Shown here: one piece after another, positions 22,529 through 34,330 of the stretch
Layout: each line of letters opens with the position of its first letter
Position numbering within the stretch: the first letter of the stretch is position 1
Source: Sarcophilus harrisii
Taxonomy: Eukaryota; Chordata; Mammalia; Dasyuromorphia; Dasyuridae
Direction of reading: 5' to 3'
Length of the DNA: 64,000 nt
Assembly (NCBI RefSeq): GCF_902635505.1
Contig: NC_045428.1
Coordinates: 214,886,301-214,950,300 of the forward strand
The notes under the pieces: generated by a model
The model's input: the letters and a program-made list of their open reading frames with translations, nothing else
The model's database searches: none
What the model was told of the DNA's origin: nothing
Made by a program: the position numbers and the translations under genes

Positions 22529-23672
22529 CAGTATGAATATTTTTAAATAGCTTTTTATTCACCAGTTATAGGTATGGATAATTTTACAGCATTGACAATT
22601 GCCAAATCTTTTGTTCCAATTTTTCCCCTCCTTCCTTCCACCCCCTCCCTTAGATGGCAGGATGACCAGTAGATATTAAATATATTAAAGTATAAATTAG
22701 ATGCACAATAAGTATACATGACCAAACCGTTATTTTGCTGTACAAAAAGAATCGGACTCTGAAATATTGTACAATTAGCTTGTGAAGGAAATCCAAACTG
22801 CAGGCAGGCAAAAATATAGGGATTGGGAATTCAATGTAATGTTTCTTAGTCATCTCTCAGAGTTCTTTCGCTGGACATAGCTGGTTCAGTTCATTCTTGC
22901 TGCATTGGAACTCCATTGCTGAAGATGGCCAGGTCCATCAGAATTGATCATCATATAGTATTGTTGTTGAAGTATATGATGATCTCCTGGCCTTGCTCAT
23001 TTCACTCAGCATCAGTTCGTGTAAGTCTCTCCAGGCCTTTCTGAAATCATCCTGTTGGTCATTTCTTACCAAACAATAATATTCCATAATATTCATATAC
23101 CACAATTTATTCAGCCATTCTCCAATTGATGGGCATCCACTCAGTTTCCAGTTTCTGGCCACTACAAACAGGGCTGCCACAAACATTCGTGCACATACAG
23201 GTCCCTTTCCCTTCTTTATGATCTCTTTGGGATATAAGCCCAGTAGTAACACTGCTGGATCAAAAGGTATACACAGTTTGATAACTTTTTGAATGTAGTT
23301 CCAAATTGCTCTCCAGAATGGCTGGATGTGTTCACAATTCCACCAACAATGTATTAGTGCCACTGTTTTCCCACATCCCCTCCAACATTCTGCATTATCT
23401 TTCCCTGCCATTCTAGCCAGTCTGGCAGGCGTGTAGTGGTATCTTAGAGTTGTCTGATTTGCATTTCCCTGATTAATAATGACTTGGAGCATTTTTTCAT
23501 ATGGCTAGAAATAGTTTCAATTTCTTCGTCTGAGAATTGTCTGTTCATATCCTTTGACCATTTATCAATTGGAGAATGGCTTGATTTCTTATAAATTAGA
23601 GTCAATTCTCTATATATTTTGGAAATGAATCCTTTATCAGAACCTTTGACTCAGTATGAATATTTTTAAATA
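22529..23672 (-). mobile_element. 5'-truncated L1 with 21-bp target-site duplication
   Basis: A minus-strand L1 fragment of about 1.1 kb (22550-23651) holds the C-terminal part of ORF2 and the 3' UTR. The frame at 22938-23492 gives the typical end: LARMAGKDNAECWRGCGK, then PSIGEWLNKLWYMNIMEYYC, then RKAWRDLHELMLSEMSKARR. The upstream part continues in another frame (HMKKCSKSLLIREMQ), so a one-base loss near the MQI/QTT boundary splits it. The flanks carry identical 21-bp duplications at 22529-22549 and 23652-23672. The 3' end closes in AATAAAAAGC without a long A tail. It is dead: truncated and frame-shifted. Confidence 0.93.
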
Positions 23673-24129
23673 ATCATTTTCTCCTTTCATTTAAACAAGT
23701 ATACATCCTAAAAGCAACAGAGAAAAATGCTTTATCTCTTCATATAAAATCAATAACTACTTAATTATGAGCCTAGATAGCACTGATTGATCAATTCCTG
23801 CCTGTTGAGTGTGTTAAAGTGGCAATAGCAATCACTCTTCATAATTTTGTAATCTTCCATAAGAGCCTTTTAAAATATATGACAAACAAATGAATTATTG
23901 AGAAACTCAAGAAGGACAAATATTTAAAGAGTTTGTTTATGCTTATAGTATTCCAAAAAACTTACTTGAAAAATGACGATTAGAAGCAGAATACATAAAA
24001 ATGATTCTACTCATAGTATTGTTTTTCTTCTGATTAAACTTGAAGTAAATTCATTCCTCTTATTTGGAAAATAAATTCTACATCCATGATCTCCTTCCAA
24101 ACAAAAATATGTAAATCACAAAAATGTTA

Positions 24130-24790
24130 TTGTAACAGCCTTCTAGTTAGTCCACCAGTCTCAAATCTTTCTCTAATCCATTCAAAGCATAGGTCTGATC
24201 ACATGACAGTCCTCTCCCCTCAAGTTAGTAAACTCGAGTGATTTCCCTATTGTTCTCTAAGAACAAATACAAAATGTTCTGTTTGACATTCAAAGCTCTT
24301 CATAACGCATCCCATTTTGTAATGGCTGCCTGCCCACCCCTCCATTCCACCCAATGTTCTTATAGCTTACTTCCCACCAAGTCTCCTGATAGCTTACTTC
24401 TCAACAAGTACTCTTTGACCAAGGGGCAATGTCCTCCTGGCTGTTCCATGAACAAGACATACATCTCAGTTCTGGTCATTTTCTAATGCTATACCCCATT
24501 CCCAGAACACTTTTCCTTTCTCTGTTCTGGCTACTGATCTCCCTACCTTCTTTTAAGTCCCAATTAAAATCTCAACTTTTACAGGATGCCTTCCTCAACC
24601 CCTCTTATCTTCCCCCTATTAATTATCATTTTCCCCCCTGAAATATGCCTTACTTTGTACATATTTGTTTAATCCCATTAGATTATAAACTCATTGAGGG
24701 CAAAGAACTGTTTTTTGCCTTTTTTTGTATCCCAGAACATAGCAGATATTTAATAAATGTTGATGTATTGATTGATTGATTTACTATTTG
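24130..24790 (+). repeat. L2 LINE 3' end, well preserved
   Basis: The full L2 order is visible: gcataggtctgatcacatga, then caaagctcttcataacgcat, then gatgccttcctcaacccct, then ttagattataaactcattga, and a terminus of tgattgattgat repeats. Two + strand ORFs here are remnants or chance frames. Confidence 0.85.
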
Positions 24791-25530
24791 TTTGACTAAG
24801 CCTGTAAAATAATTTGAAAGTCCTTTTCTGCTGGTAAAACTAGGATATAATGCTATGATTTAGGACCACCTCAGTAACTAAATAATGAAACTAAAGTTGT
24901 AACCAAGAGAGAATACGCTACGAGTAATGCTTGTATGGGGTGTGGAGAAAATGATGAGAAGAATTTTAAGCAAAGGAACTGGAACGTGATTATGAGTCAC
25001 TTTGGGTGGAGTAGATGGCTATGTTATTCATACATGATACAAGATATGTAGGAACACTACTATTCTTTCTGATCAGAATTGAGGCTCTGTATGTTTTGCA
25101 CAGGCCAGCAGATAATATCAAAGTCACAGACAGCTGCTTTGGATGGAATACATTTATTATGGGGCAACACTTTCTGAGGGACTATACAATTCAACCCCAG
25201 GTTTCTAGTACATTGAATGTTAGATTTTAAATATTTTATCATATTCAGACATGTCTGGATAGGTTTTCTTATGGCTGAGGAAGGGATTTGGAAAGTCAGA
25301 ATATCTGTTCATCTTATCATTAATGTTCATTAATTCTTTAATTCATTCAACATTTACTGAGTATCTGTGAGGGATGGACTTCTGGACCTCTAATATTCTT
25401 TTTAGCCCTAAATCTATACCTTAATAATTTTCTGCAATAGAACACAAAGTAGTGAGTTGCATAGACTTTTTAGGAGATTCAAAGTTTAGAGATAAGCTAC
25501 AGAATTCATTCTCAAAAAATAAAGGCTAAT
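24791..25530. other. XG: XG intron 1 sequence, nothing recognised
   Basis: Noncoding; two opposed short frames near 25015-25242 have no family match. Confidence 0.4.
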
Positions 25531-25534
25531 TGGG

Positions 25535-25760
25535 AAATATGACAACTAGGTGTCATGTATAATAGCACCACTGGATTTGGTATCATAAGGACCTGGACTG
25601 AATCCTTGCCTATACACTTAGAAATTGAGTGACCAAATCTCTTAGTCTCTCTGAACCTTAAACTCCTCATCTAAAAATTGCCACTCAATAGGTGGATATT
25701 ATCTTGGAGCTAATGTAAAGATCAAAGGAGACTAAAGTGCTTTGCAAAATATTAAAATCA
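25535..25760 (+). repeat. MIR/marsupial SINE
   Basis: cactggatttggtatcataa, then ctctctgaaccttaaactcc, then aaagatcaaaggagac. Confidence 0.65.
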
Positions 25761-26050
25761 ACAAACATTTATTTAGGACTTTCTATGTGCCAGTTACTGA
25801 GTTTAGTTGTGGAAATTCAAAGGAATGTAAAGGATAAATTCCTTGAGGGATTCACGTTCCAATAGAAGAAACAAAATCCAAATAACTTTGTACATATAGG
25901 TATTCAGAGTGTAACTAGAAGTTATTTCTAGAGAACTAGGGAGGTTTAGGAAAGGTTTCTTATTCTAAAGAAATTTAGAGAAGCTAGGAATTCCAATTAT
26001 TGGGGGGAAGTGTAGGGGTGGGCAGTCAGCCATTACAAAGGTTTATGTAA
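25761..26050 (+). repeat. Ancient interspersed repeat
   Basis: It has the aacatttatttaggactttctatgtgccag signature in pieces and an attcc..aatagaagaaacaaa continuation, and is related to 32105-32590. Confidence 0.45.
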
Positions 26051-26198
26051 AGAACAGAAAGCAAGCTAATGTATATTAATATACATATATACTATATATG
26101 ACATATTTGTAATGTGCAATACTATATGTACTGTACATATATGCATATCAGCAATGTATATTACACACAATGGCATATTGTTGTAATGCAGGGGAGCT

Positions 26199-26484
26199 GT
26201 TGGAATACACAGGAGCCACCTGACAGTGGCTGTTGGAGATCCAACCCAGAATGAATCTCCTCTTGGGAGAGGATGAAACAAGGAGACTGAGAGGTAGTTG
26301 GTGTTCTCTGACCTCTCTGACTGAGAGGCTGTTGCATTGTCTGACCTCTCTCCTTTTCCCTCTGCCTCCAGTTTATCTCATTCCCAGTCTGCAACACCTG
26401 TCAGCAAAGGCTGCCTTGCAACTCCTTCAGATGTTATGATCCACAGCTGTGGAGGCTCTCAGAGAATTGACCTGTCCCTTAACA
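26199..26484 (+). mobile_element. Probable solo LTR (fossil)
   Basis: A GC-rich island of about 285 bp begins tgttggaat and ends cttaaca, giving TGTT..AACA inverted ends of retroviral type, with repeated ctgacctctct words inside. No internal retroviral sequence is present and no target duplication was found. Confidence 0.5.
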
Positions 26485-26904
26485 GTATATATAGGAGAGA
26501 AAAGCACTAAATACATTTAAGTTATTGTTATTATTATACACAAACAAATAGCCATATTATGCATTCCCCCTTTCATACTTCTACTTGGGCATTATTAAGT
26601 ACCTATTAGGAGTTGGAAGTACTACATGCTGAAGACAGAAAAGCAAAAGAAAATAGTATCTACTCACAAAGAACTGTATTGCCCTCCTCTGGTCTTCAGA
26701 TGCCCAGATACTTTGAGTACTATTTTTTTCCTGAAGCTTCTATGAGCAATCCCAACCTATAGTCACCTATTACCTATAATAATAAATACCTATAAATAAT
26801 AAAAGTAATTACCTATTACTATTATAGGGAGCTACATATGCAGCATGGTATGCATTATTTGAACTACATGAGATACATACTGGTTCTTTTAACAAGGATA
26901 GTAA

Positions 26905-27135
26905 TAATGATGATGATAATAATAATTAGCACTTGTATATTGCTTTAATAAAGATTTGCAAAGTGTTTTACAAATATCACCCCACTTTTACATTCACAAT
27001 AACTTTGCAGGATAGGAGCTATGAGCATTCCCATTTTTCAGATAAGAAAACTGAAGCCTTTAGAGATTTAGGGTCATACAAATAGAAGTGATGTGAACTC
27101 AGGTCATAGTGATTATAAGACCAGCCTTTTATCCA
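26905..27135 (-). repeat. MIR SINE, minus
   Basis: ttgcaaagtgttttacaaat, then cagataagaaaactgaagcc, then gatgtgaactcaggtcatag. Confidence 0.8.
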
Positions 27136-27339
27136 CTATTTTTTTCTACTAGATATCTGGCAGATATGGCATTGTTTTTTCTTAAATATAAAGTTATATT
27201 AGATGAAGAATAAGGAGACCACCTGTAGAATTCTATTTCTATGATTCTCCAGCTCTGTTGCCACTTTTGTTATTTGACTAGTAGGGAAAGAGGGGGCTCA
27301 CTTTATAATTTTCTCTACTCTCTTCCAGAGGAATCTGGA

Positions 27340-27640
27340 GTCCAGCAGATGATAAATCAGATACAAATTCAGCCTCAAAGACTTGCTAACTACATGACTC
27401 CGGGTACAGATTAATGAATTAATGGTAATACAAAATGTAATGAATAAACTTCAGAGTAACAAAACCTCATTCTTAATCTCAGTTTGCCTCATATTTCTCA
27501 TCTGTAAAATGAGAATAATAATGGTACCTACCTCCCAGGATTCAATGAGATAATGTTTCAATGCGGATCAAATGAGATATTTGTGAAAATCACTTAATAA
27601 TGTCTAGCAAATAATAGATACTATATAAATGCTTATTTTT
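27340..27640 (+). repeat. MIR/Mar SINE, interrupted
   Basis: The head is aaattcagcctcaaagactt and the tail is cctcatatttctcatctgta then tgtctagcaaataatagata. About 70 bp of foreign sequence separates them. Confidence 0.7.
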
Positions 27641-28149
27641 TTCCCTCACATGACTCAAAAACACTTAACTAAAATAGGTACATCCAAGAAGACTGTTATT
27701 GTCTAGGAGGATCAAGAAAGATCATCAAGAAAGATTGCATTTTAATTGCTTTTTAAAAAGTGAATAGCAATTCAACAGGAAAACAGTTGGGGAGAGAATA
27801 TTATCTAAATAGACGCATAAACAAAAGCATAAAAATGCCACAAAGCATTATTTATTTTAGAGGCAAAATTAGAGAGTAAGCCCATATGAGTATAGTTCTA
27901 CAGTATAAAGAGTAATACTGTGAGACAAGTACAGAAATTACATGTGGAGTACCAAGCAAATACCAAGCAAAGAAGTTTGATCTTACTCAATAAGCAGACA
28001 GCAGGAAGACTGCTGAAGTACTGAAATAAGTGCCCATCATTATAATTTGATTTTAAGAATCATAGTTGTCATTCAGTTCAAGAGACAGGCAACTGGAAAC
28101 CAAATCCCGTCCTTGTGTCTTCTATCAACAAGATTAATGATCTTTGATT

Positions 28150-28275
28150 AATTAGACAATTCAATTCAGTAAGAATTTATCTAATATACTGTACAAGGCC
28201 CTGGGTTAGATACAAGAGCAAAAAAAAAAAGACAAAAATGAAACAGTAACTGCCCACAAAAGGCTCATATTCTTT
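28150..28275 (+). repeat. Ancient interspersed repeat fragment
   Basis: tactgtacaaggccctgggt, then an A run, then aacagtaactgcccacaaaa. Confidence 0.5.
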
Positions 28276-28394
28276 GAAATAAAGTTTTTTCTATTATTCT
28301 AATTCCTCAATTCCTAAGGGAAATAAAAATATCTTTTCAACCAATGTTGTTGCATTAGTGGTCATTATTGATTTTTGACATTCACTTTCATCAG

Positions 28395-28500
28395 AAAATT
28401 AATTTTTAGAATTGGAAGATATCAGAATTGATAGAAGCTGTGAGATCATTTATTTCACCCTCTAAATGTTACAGATGAAAAAACTGAGGCTTAGAAAGCA
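28395..28500 (+). repeat. MIR-type SINE 5' portion
   Basis: agaattggaagatatcagaa, then cagatgaaaaaactgaggct. Confidence 0.65.
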
Positions 28501-28564
28501 TATTAGTAATAGTAATAAAAATTAATAATTAACATTTATTAGAGCTTATTATGAGTGAGAGAAA

Positions 28565-29095
28565 TAGTTGATAATAAGTAATTATTTGGGGAGATCCATA
28601 GCTCCCCTCTTTTTCTAAAGACTTCTTGAAGGACATTACTGATAATGAGATTGGATTAACTTTCTTAACAATCTTGTTCAGACCCCACACAAGTGAGAAA
28701 GCCATTGTGCTCTAGTCAGGTTTGGGTGGAGATAAACCTGTTGAATAGATTATCCAAGGTTGGGGGAACAAAAATAAATGGCATATTCAAAGTTGGTTTA
28801 AATAGGTTTGGTCCTTCATTAGAATGTTCATGATCATTAATTGTTAACCAATCAGAGTTGATTGCCACTCCTCAGGAACTCTTTCAAAGTACCTATAAGC
28901 CAAAGTACATATAAGAGAAAGATGGCCAAAATGAGCCTCCTTTTATTAATAAAATTTGGTACCAATATAATGAGCCCCAAGAGCAGGTGACCCACCAAGC
29001 TTCCCAAGGAGGAAAGAACTGGCCTAGACTGGAAACAAAGTCAGTATTAGAGCCAACTTCTGAGCAATTAGTCACTGGACTTCCAGTTTGGGAGA
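28565..29095 (+). mobile_element. Possible LTR (fossil)
   Basis: A promoter-like order is seen: aaccaatcagagttgattgc (CCAAT), a TATA-like ctataagc, then attaataaaatttggt. Ends are unclear and no family name can be given. Confidence 0.35.
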
Positions 29096-29344
29096 GATAG
29101 GGAGTAAAAGTCTTTTTTTTTTTTTTTTTTTTAACTTTTAGAAAAGACAGGACACCATTGATTTTTGTGCTCAGTTTTAAATTTTCATTGAAGGTTTTTA
29201 CATATATTATGCTAGTTACCTAGTACAGTGTCATAAAAATATTTTTCATTGACTGATATAAGCCTGAGTTCAGAAACCCTCCCAGGAAACAATGTGAATA
29301 GTGTCTCTATATCATAAATTCAGAACTTCTGTGTTTAGATATTG

Positions 29345-29575
29345 AGATGGTATTAAATCACAGGGGAACCTGAGAAGCCATCAAGTCCAACCTTATCATA
29401 GATCCTTTGTTAATGTTTCTTGAATGAATTAAAGTTCAACATTCTCCTTTTCCAAATTCATTGAAGTTAAAGGTGAAATTAATAACTTTATTAATTTGCC
29501 ACAGTCAATAAATGGCAGACTCAAATTTAAAACGTCCTCTTACTCAAAATTCATCATTTTTGATACTGTAGTGCT
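29345..29575 (+). repeat. MIR-type SINE
   Basis: cacaggggaacctgagaagc, then ccatcaagtccaaccttatc, then ataaatggcagactcaaatt. Confidence 0.6.
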
Positions 29576-30089
29576 TTTTCACTATGATTATAAAACTGAG
29601 TTCTGCTAAAACTGGATTTTACTTTCGTGAAACCAGTCTTTCTGGACCCTCTAGCAATGATGTTTCTTTGGATGGAGGCCAAGCTATACACACCTTGAAT
29701 AAAATTATGTTAAAAGTCAGATTCCAAAGTCAGTCTTCCCAATAGAATATTTTATTTTTGTAATGGATACTTACATCCCTATTAATCTAATGAGATCATA
29801 AAGAATTTTGCAAAGTTAAGTAAGGAATAATTGCTGTCCAGTAATGAAGCCTCAAAAACTCCCACTAACAAATAAAAAACAATAACTATATATGTTGGTG
29901 ATTACATAGTGAATAAATAAAATCATGGAATAGCTAAACTATTGACTTTCATTGAGTTTTGTACTGGAAGAGCAGCCCATTTAAAGCTCAAAGAAGAAAA
30001 AAGAGGTAAAAAAAAATAGCTACTGACTAATTTTTTTTCCCTGCCAGCCGAATTTGTTAGCAACCCAATGTTAATTTTGTTTTTCAGTT

Positions 30090-30308
30090 TTATCCAACTC
30101 TTCATGATTCCATTTGGGGTTTTCGTGGCAAAAGTTATGACTTGCCATTTTCTCCTTCAGCTGATTTTACATATGAGGAAACTGAGGCAAGCATGCTTAA
30201 GTGACTTGTTCAGGCTCACACAGCTAATAAGTGTTTGAGGCTAGTTTTGAATGGAGGTCTTTGTGACTCTAGGCCCAGCCCTCTATCCACTAAGCCACCT
30301 AGTTGTCC
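30090..30308 (-). repeat. Mar1-like SINE, minus
   Basis: ttatccaactcttcatgatt, then catatgaggaaactgaggca, then ctctatccactaagccacct. It is nearly full-length. Confidence 0.88.
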
Positions 30309-30779
30309 TAATGTTAATTTACATCTGATTTATCCAATGGCAATTGAAATTTGAGGACAAATATAAAAATTATCTTTTTCTTCCATGTCCAAAATATCTT
30401 CTTAGTAAGTATTTACATTTTCAACAATTGTCATGTTTACTCTTGGGATTTGAATTACTTCAGTATTAAAATAATTCATCAATTTAGATCATTTCCATTA
30501 TGGTTGTCTGTATGGCACATGGCTATAATAAAGTTATTTTGCTCATCTTACACTTATATTGGCAATAAATTTTAAGGGTTATATAAAAAAAATTTCAAAA
30601 TTTTACACATCTGTAGCTGTAATTTCAATTGGATTAGGTGTAAAACAATTACTTCATTAAGAATACTATTTAAATTTCTTGGCTCTCTAAATCTTTTCCA
30701 GATATTCTGTAATCCAGCAACATTGACCTATTTATTTACTCTTTTTCAAACATGAAGATCTATTTTTAGACTCAGTACC

Positions 30780-31040
30780 TCTTCTCTTTGGTTGGTTTAG
30801 AATTCTTTCTCCATTCCCTGGATTCCCTGGTCTCATTCAAGACTTCAATAAAATCCTCTAATAAGAGACCTTTCTCATCCACCCATCTCAGTTTCTTCCC
30901 TCTGACATTGCCTTCCATGTCTTTTTGTATATCATCTCCATCACTAGAATGTGAACTGTTTTTTTGTTTCTTCATATCTTCAGTACTTAGTACAGTATCT
31001 GATACTAAGTGCTTAATAAATGATTATTGTTTGACTAATT
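30780..31040 (+). repeat. L2 LINE 3' end
   Basis: cattcaagacttcaataaaa, then catcactagaatgtgaactg, then taagtgcttaataaatgatt. Confidence 0.75.
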
Positions 31041-31184
31041 CAATTGTTTTTTTAAAATATATAAATTCTATTACACTTCAAACTGGTTCACTTGCTATTT
31101 GTATAAAAGATTTTGGTTGGGCTTTTTCAATTAAAAATAAAGACTGGCATTAATTTCATTTACCATTCAGTTTATTTAACTCTT

Positions 31185-31350
31185 TGTAGGGACAGTTGGA
31201 TTCTGACATTCATATCTAGGTTCAAATTTCCCAACTAGCCTCAGTTTCCTGATGTGTAAAATGGAATAATAATACTTTGTACGGTTGTGTGAGGCTCAAA
31301 TGAGATGTTACTTATAATTTAAAATGTTGTATAACTATCAGTTATTTTTA
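31185..31350 (+). repeat. MIR SINE
   Basis: ctaggttcaaatttcccaac, then tcagtttcctgatgtgtaaa, then gtgtgaggctcaaatgagat. Confidence 0.75.
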
Positions 31351-32100
31351 TTTTGAAAGATCAATTATTTCATCATCATAATCATACTTTATACTTCAAC
31401 TATAACAGATTCTAGAGGATCCTTTAGAGAATGGGTAGGGAAGAGCCTTTCCATTCAAGGGAGTGTTAGTTATGGTCAGGAGGACTTCAAATAACTTCTA
31501 GCCATTGTGATAAAAGGTGGGGGAAATAAAAGAGAAGTAAAAGCTTTTTAAAGGTAGCCTGAAACATAGAAGAAAAGATAGATCTCACTGCTGTGTGGCT
31601 AAGAGATCCTTGGCAAATGAAGGGACCCTAGTAAACTAGTTTGATTTCCACAACAGCAAACATCATAAGGACTAATAAGAGGGAAAGATATTGTTATTGT
31701 TACTATTATATTCATGGAACAATTATATTAGTAGTTACTAGTAACTATATGGGGAAAAAAGCTATAAAATGCTGAATGGAAAAGTAAGGAAACATAAAAA
31801 TTGGAGCTATGCTATGGAAAATCATGGCTACCGAGTATTGTTTCCTGTACTAAAATATTGTTAGATGCTATGTTTAGGAACATGCAGGACATTTATTGTT
31901 GGATTCATTTCCTTTCAAATTAATGTGAAGTCCATCTCTTGTTCAATATCATTTCAGACGTTTAAGAAGCAAGATGAATTAAAATCAGATAAAATGGACA
32001 TAACCCATTTTTTAAATGAATAACAATCAATGACATTAGTATGATTTTTCTGATCTTTACAACATATTCCTATTTAACTTTGAAAAAAAAATGTGATTTT
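31351..32100. other. XG: XG intron 1 sequence, unassigned
   Basis: AT-rich noncoding sequence without a recognised element. Confidence 0.4.
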
Positions 32101-32104
32101 GGTC

Positions 32105-32590
32105 AATCAACAAATATCTATTAAGGGATTACCATGAACCCAGCACTATGCTAAGTGCTGAAAATACAAAGGTATTACAGAAATTATCTCTGCCTTAAGG
32201 AGTTTACATTCTACCCTAGGGAATCAACATAATTTGCAAATATATTTGTATATTTATTTTAAAATATAGGCAAAATGAACAAAAAGTAACTTGGAAGAAG
32301 AAAGCCCTTGCAGTTGTGGGGATCAAGGAAGAATTTATGGAGAAGGTGACAGTTGAGTTGATGGTACTTAAAGGAACTTAAGAGTTCTAAGAGGTGGGGA
32401 TAAGAAGACATATCATTCCACATTTGGAAGTCACTTAGTACAAAGAAACAGAGATGACAAATCACCATCTTCCATGAGTGAGGAACAATAAGATTGAGAC
32501 TATTATTATTGGAACATATTGGAACTTGAAAAAGTATTATTTTAAACATAAAATAAGAAGTTATTGAAGGTTCTCTCTGAAATTTCAAGG
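32105..32590 (+). repeat. Ancient interspersed repeat, long copy
   Basis: aacccagcactatgctaagt, then aaggagtttacattctaccc, then gaaggtgacagttgagttga. It is the same kind as 47740-48830. The family is not named. Confidence 0.5.
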
Positions 32591-32799
32591 TAGAGAGGTT
32601 TCTTTCGGATGCGTTTGAAAAAGAAAACTTTTAGGAAACCATTGGCTTTTTGCTCATTGTACAAATTAGTCAGAAATTCATTGCATAATGAAAGTAATTC
32701 ATAAACAACTAACTCCCATTTATATAGCCTTTTTAACAAAGCAAAACAAAACAAATAAAACCTTTGCCACATCTACAACTCCTAACAAACAGCACTTCT

Positions 32800-33440
32800 C
32801 ACTTTCTAGAAATGGTTTCTTTTTATTCCACAGAGTTAGAAACCACTGTGCTCTTGCAGATCTATTTAACATTATTCTCTTTTATCCTCTCAATAAACTG
32901 GACTAGTCTTGCTCCTGACAGAGCTCCTCTTTTGCTTTTGTCCCCACTATTTTCTAAGCAAGTCTGGGATTCCCACTCTTCCTTCTTTTTACTTGTTTAA
33001 TTCCTACCCTTATTTTAAAGTCCATATCCCATGTCATCTCCCTTTTGGTACCTTCCTTAATCTTCTTAATACTCCCCACCTTCTGACTCAGACTTCACAT
33101 ATCATTTGGACTTATAACTTCAATGAACTAAAACTAGGAATGTTCCTTGCTATCTGTTTATGTAAAGCCTGAGAGCTAAGAATGATTTTGACATTTTAAA
33201 ATAAAGTTTAAAATGTCAAAGCATTTCTCAGCTTGAGGGAATTGGTCCTCAGACTCTAGTTTTCAGTCCCCTGCACTAAGGTTTTATATCTATGTTGTAT
33301 CTTATCCTCACACTACACCATCAGATCCTAGAGAAAAGAGGGTCATATCCCATCTAAACTTTCAATCAGCTTCAGCACCTAATATTCTGCTCTCTATATG
33401 GTAAATGCTTAACAAAGCTTTGTTGTTAAAATTGACTAAC
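32800..33440 (+). repeat. L2 LINE fragments
   Basis: ccatgtcatctcccttttgg, then accttccttaatcttcttaa, then a terminus ggtaaatgcttaacaaagc. Confidence 0.55.
33187..33220. repeat. Perfect 14-bp inverted repeat
   Basis: tttgacattttaaa (33187-33200), a 6-base loop, and its exact complement (33207-33220). Confidence 0.9.
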
Positions 33441-34100
33441 ATCATCACCATTTATACTTAATGTATTTCTAATCATCACAATGTTCTAAAATAGTAAAAT
33501 AATTACTCTCTGAAAATAAACAATAAGAAAGAAGGGGAAAACATATGGCTAGGTAAGAGAACTTTCATCCTCAAACCCTTGGGAGGATTTTAAAGTGTGA
33601 AAATAAAAGCTTCTGTTGCCTGATCTCTTGGGAACAGGCTTTCATAAATGCAACTTTTGCTAAATCCCATCATCTCCCAAATAAATCATACTAAAAATAC
33701 ACAGGATTAAAGATCATTTATGATCTTTCAGATTTTCAATTAGAAGATGATCAAAAATTACAAAAATAGAGTCATCTGTTTAGATAACTGGGGAAAATAT
33801 ACCTATTTATAACTCAAATAGAAACAAAACAAGTTTATTTATTTCAAAGACAAAGAACAGATTTTATTTTCATATCTATTATTTAGTTTCTTGCTGATTA
33901 ATACTTACATTTGCATCTTTATTTCCAAGTTCTCTAATTGTTTGGACTTTTTTTGGTCCCCACCCACCACCAAAAAAAAAAAAATAGTAAACACTCTCCA
34001 TTTTTTTTTTATTAAGTCTCCTACAAATTGGTATAATATACTAGCTAGATAATAGTTTGGAAAAAGGAGGAAAAAAGCTACATCGGGAAAGTCCACTAAA
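33441..34100. other. XG: XG intron 1, region next to exon 1
   Basis: AT-rich sequence with a short palindrome aaagatcat-tt-atgatcttt (about 33709-33728). No repeat is named. Confidence 0.4.
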
Positions 34101-34132
34101 CTAACATTTTCCAATTATATTACATCTATTAC

Positions 34133-34193
34133 CTTGAATGTGAATCAGAAAGCACAGGAGCATGAGAAAGGAGACTTTCTGCCATCTTGCCAT
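34133..34193 (-). CDS. XG: XG exon 1: start codon and signal peptide
   Basis: The ATG at 34193 lies in a strong Kozak context (ACCATGG). It opens MARWQKVSFLMLLCFLIHIQ, a typical signal peptide with a short polar start and a hydrophobic core of about 12 residues. It parallels human XG, whose first exon ends CFLMHARG. The coding part is 61 nt and ends in phase 1 at a G|GTAATAG donor. Joined to exon 2 it gives HIQ-GQDDFDLADALDD, so cleavage near the Gly-Gln junction is likely. An in-frame upstream Met at 34322 would give a longer N-terminus without a signal-peptide character, so I chose the 34193 start. Confidence 0.9.
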
Positions 34194-34330
34194 GGTCTTC
34201 AATGGATGAAACTTCAACAGCTGATCATTCCAAATAAACAATAATATTAAAAACCCCTCCCACCTTTGTGGATGTCTAGTCTTCAAGTATATATGTGAGA
34301 GAAGGAGCAAGCTGTGTGGCAAATAGTTCT
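34194..34330 (-). promoter_or_regulatory. XG: Probable XG 5' UTR and proximal promoter
   Basis: On the minus strand, upstream of the XG ATG, are a CAGCTG E-box (34214-34219 region), a CACCC/GC-box-like cccctcccacc run (near 34253), and no CpG island or clear TATA box at a defined distance. The E-box and CACCC-type sites would suit a regulated, possibly erythroid promoter, but no start site can be fixed from sequence alone. Confidence 0.35.

Noticed and set aside
22529-23672. Host gene with a 184-codon ORF
   Set aside because: The protein is the C-terminus of L1 ORF2, and the block is flanked by target-site duplications.
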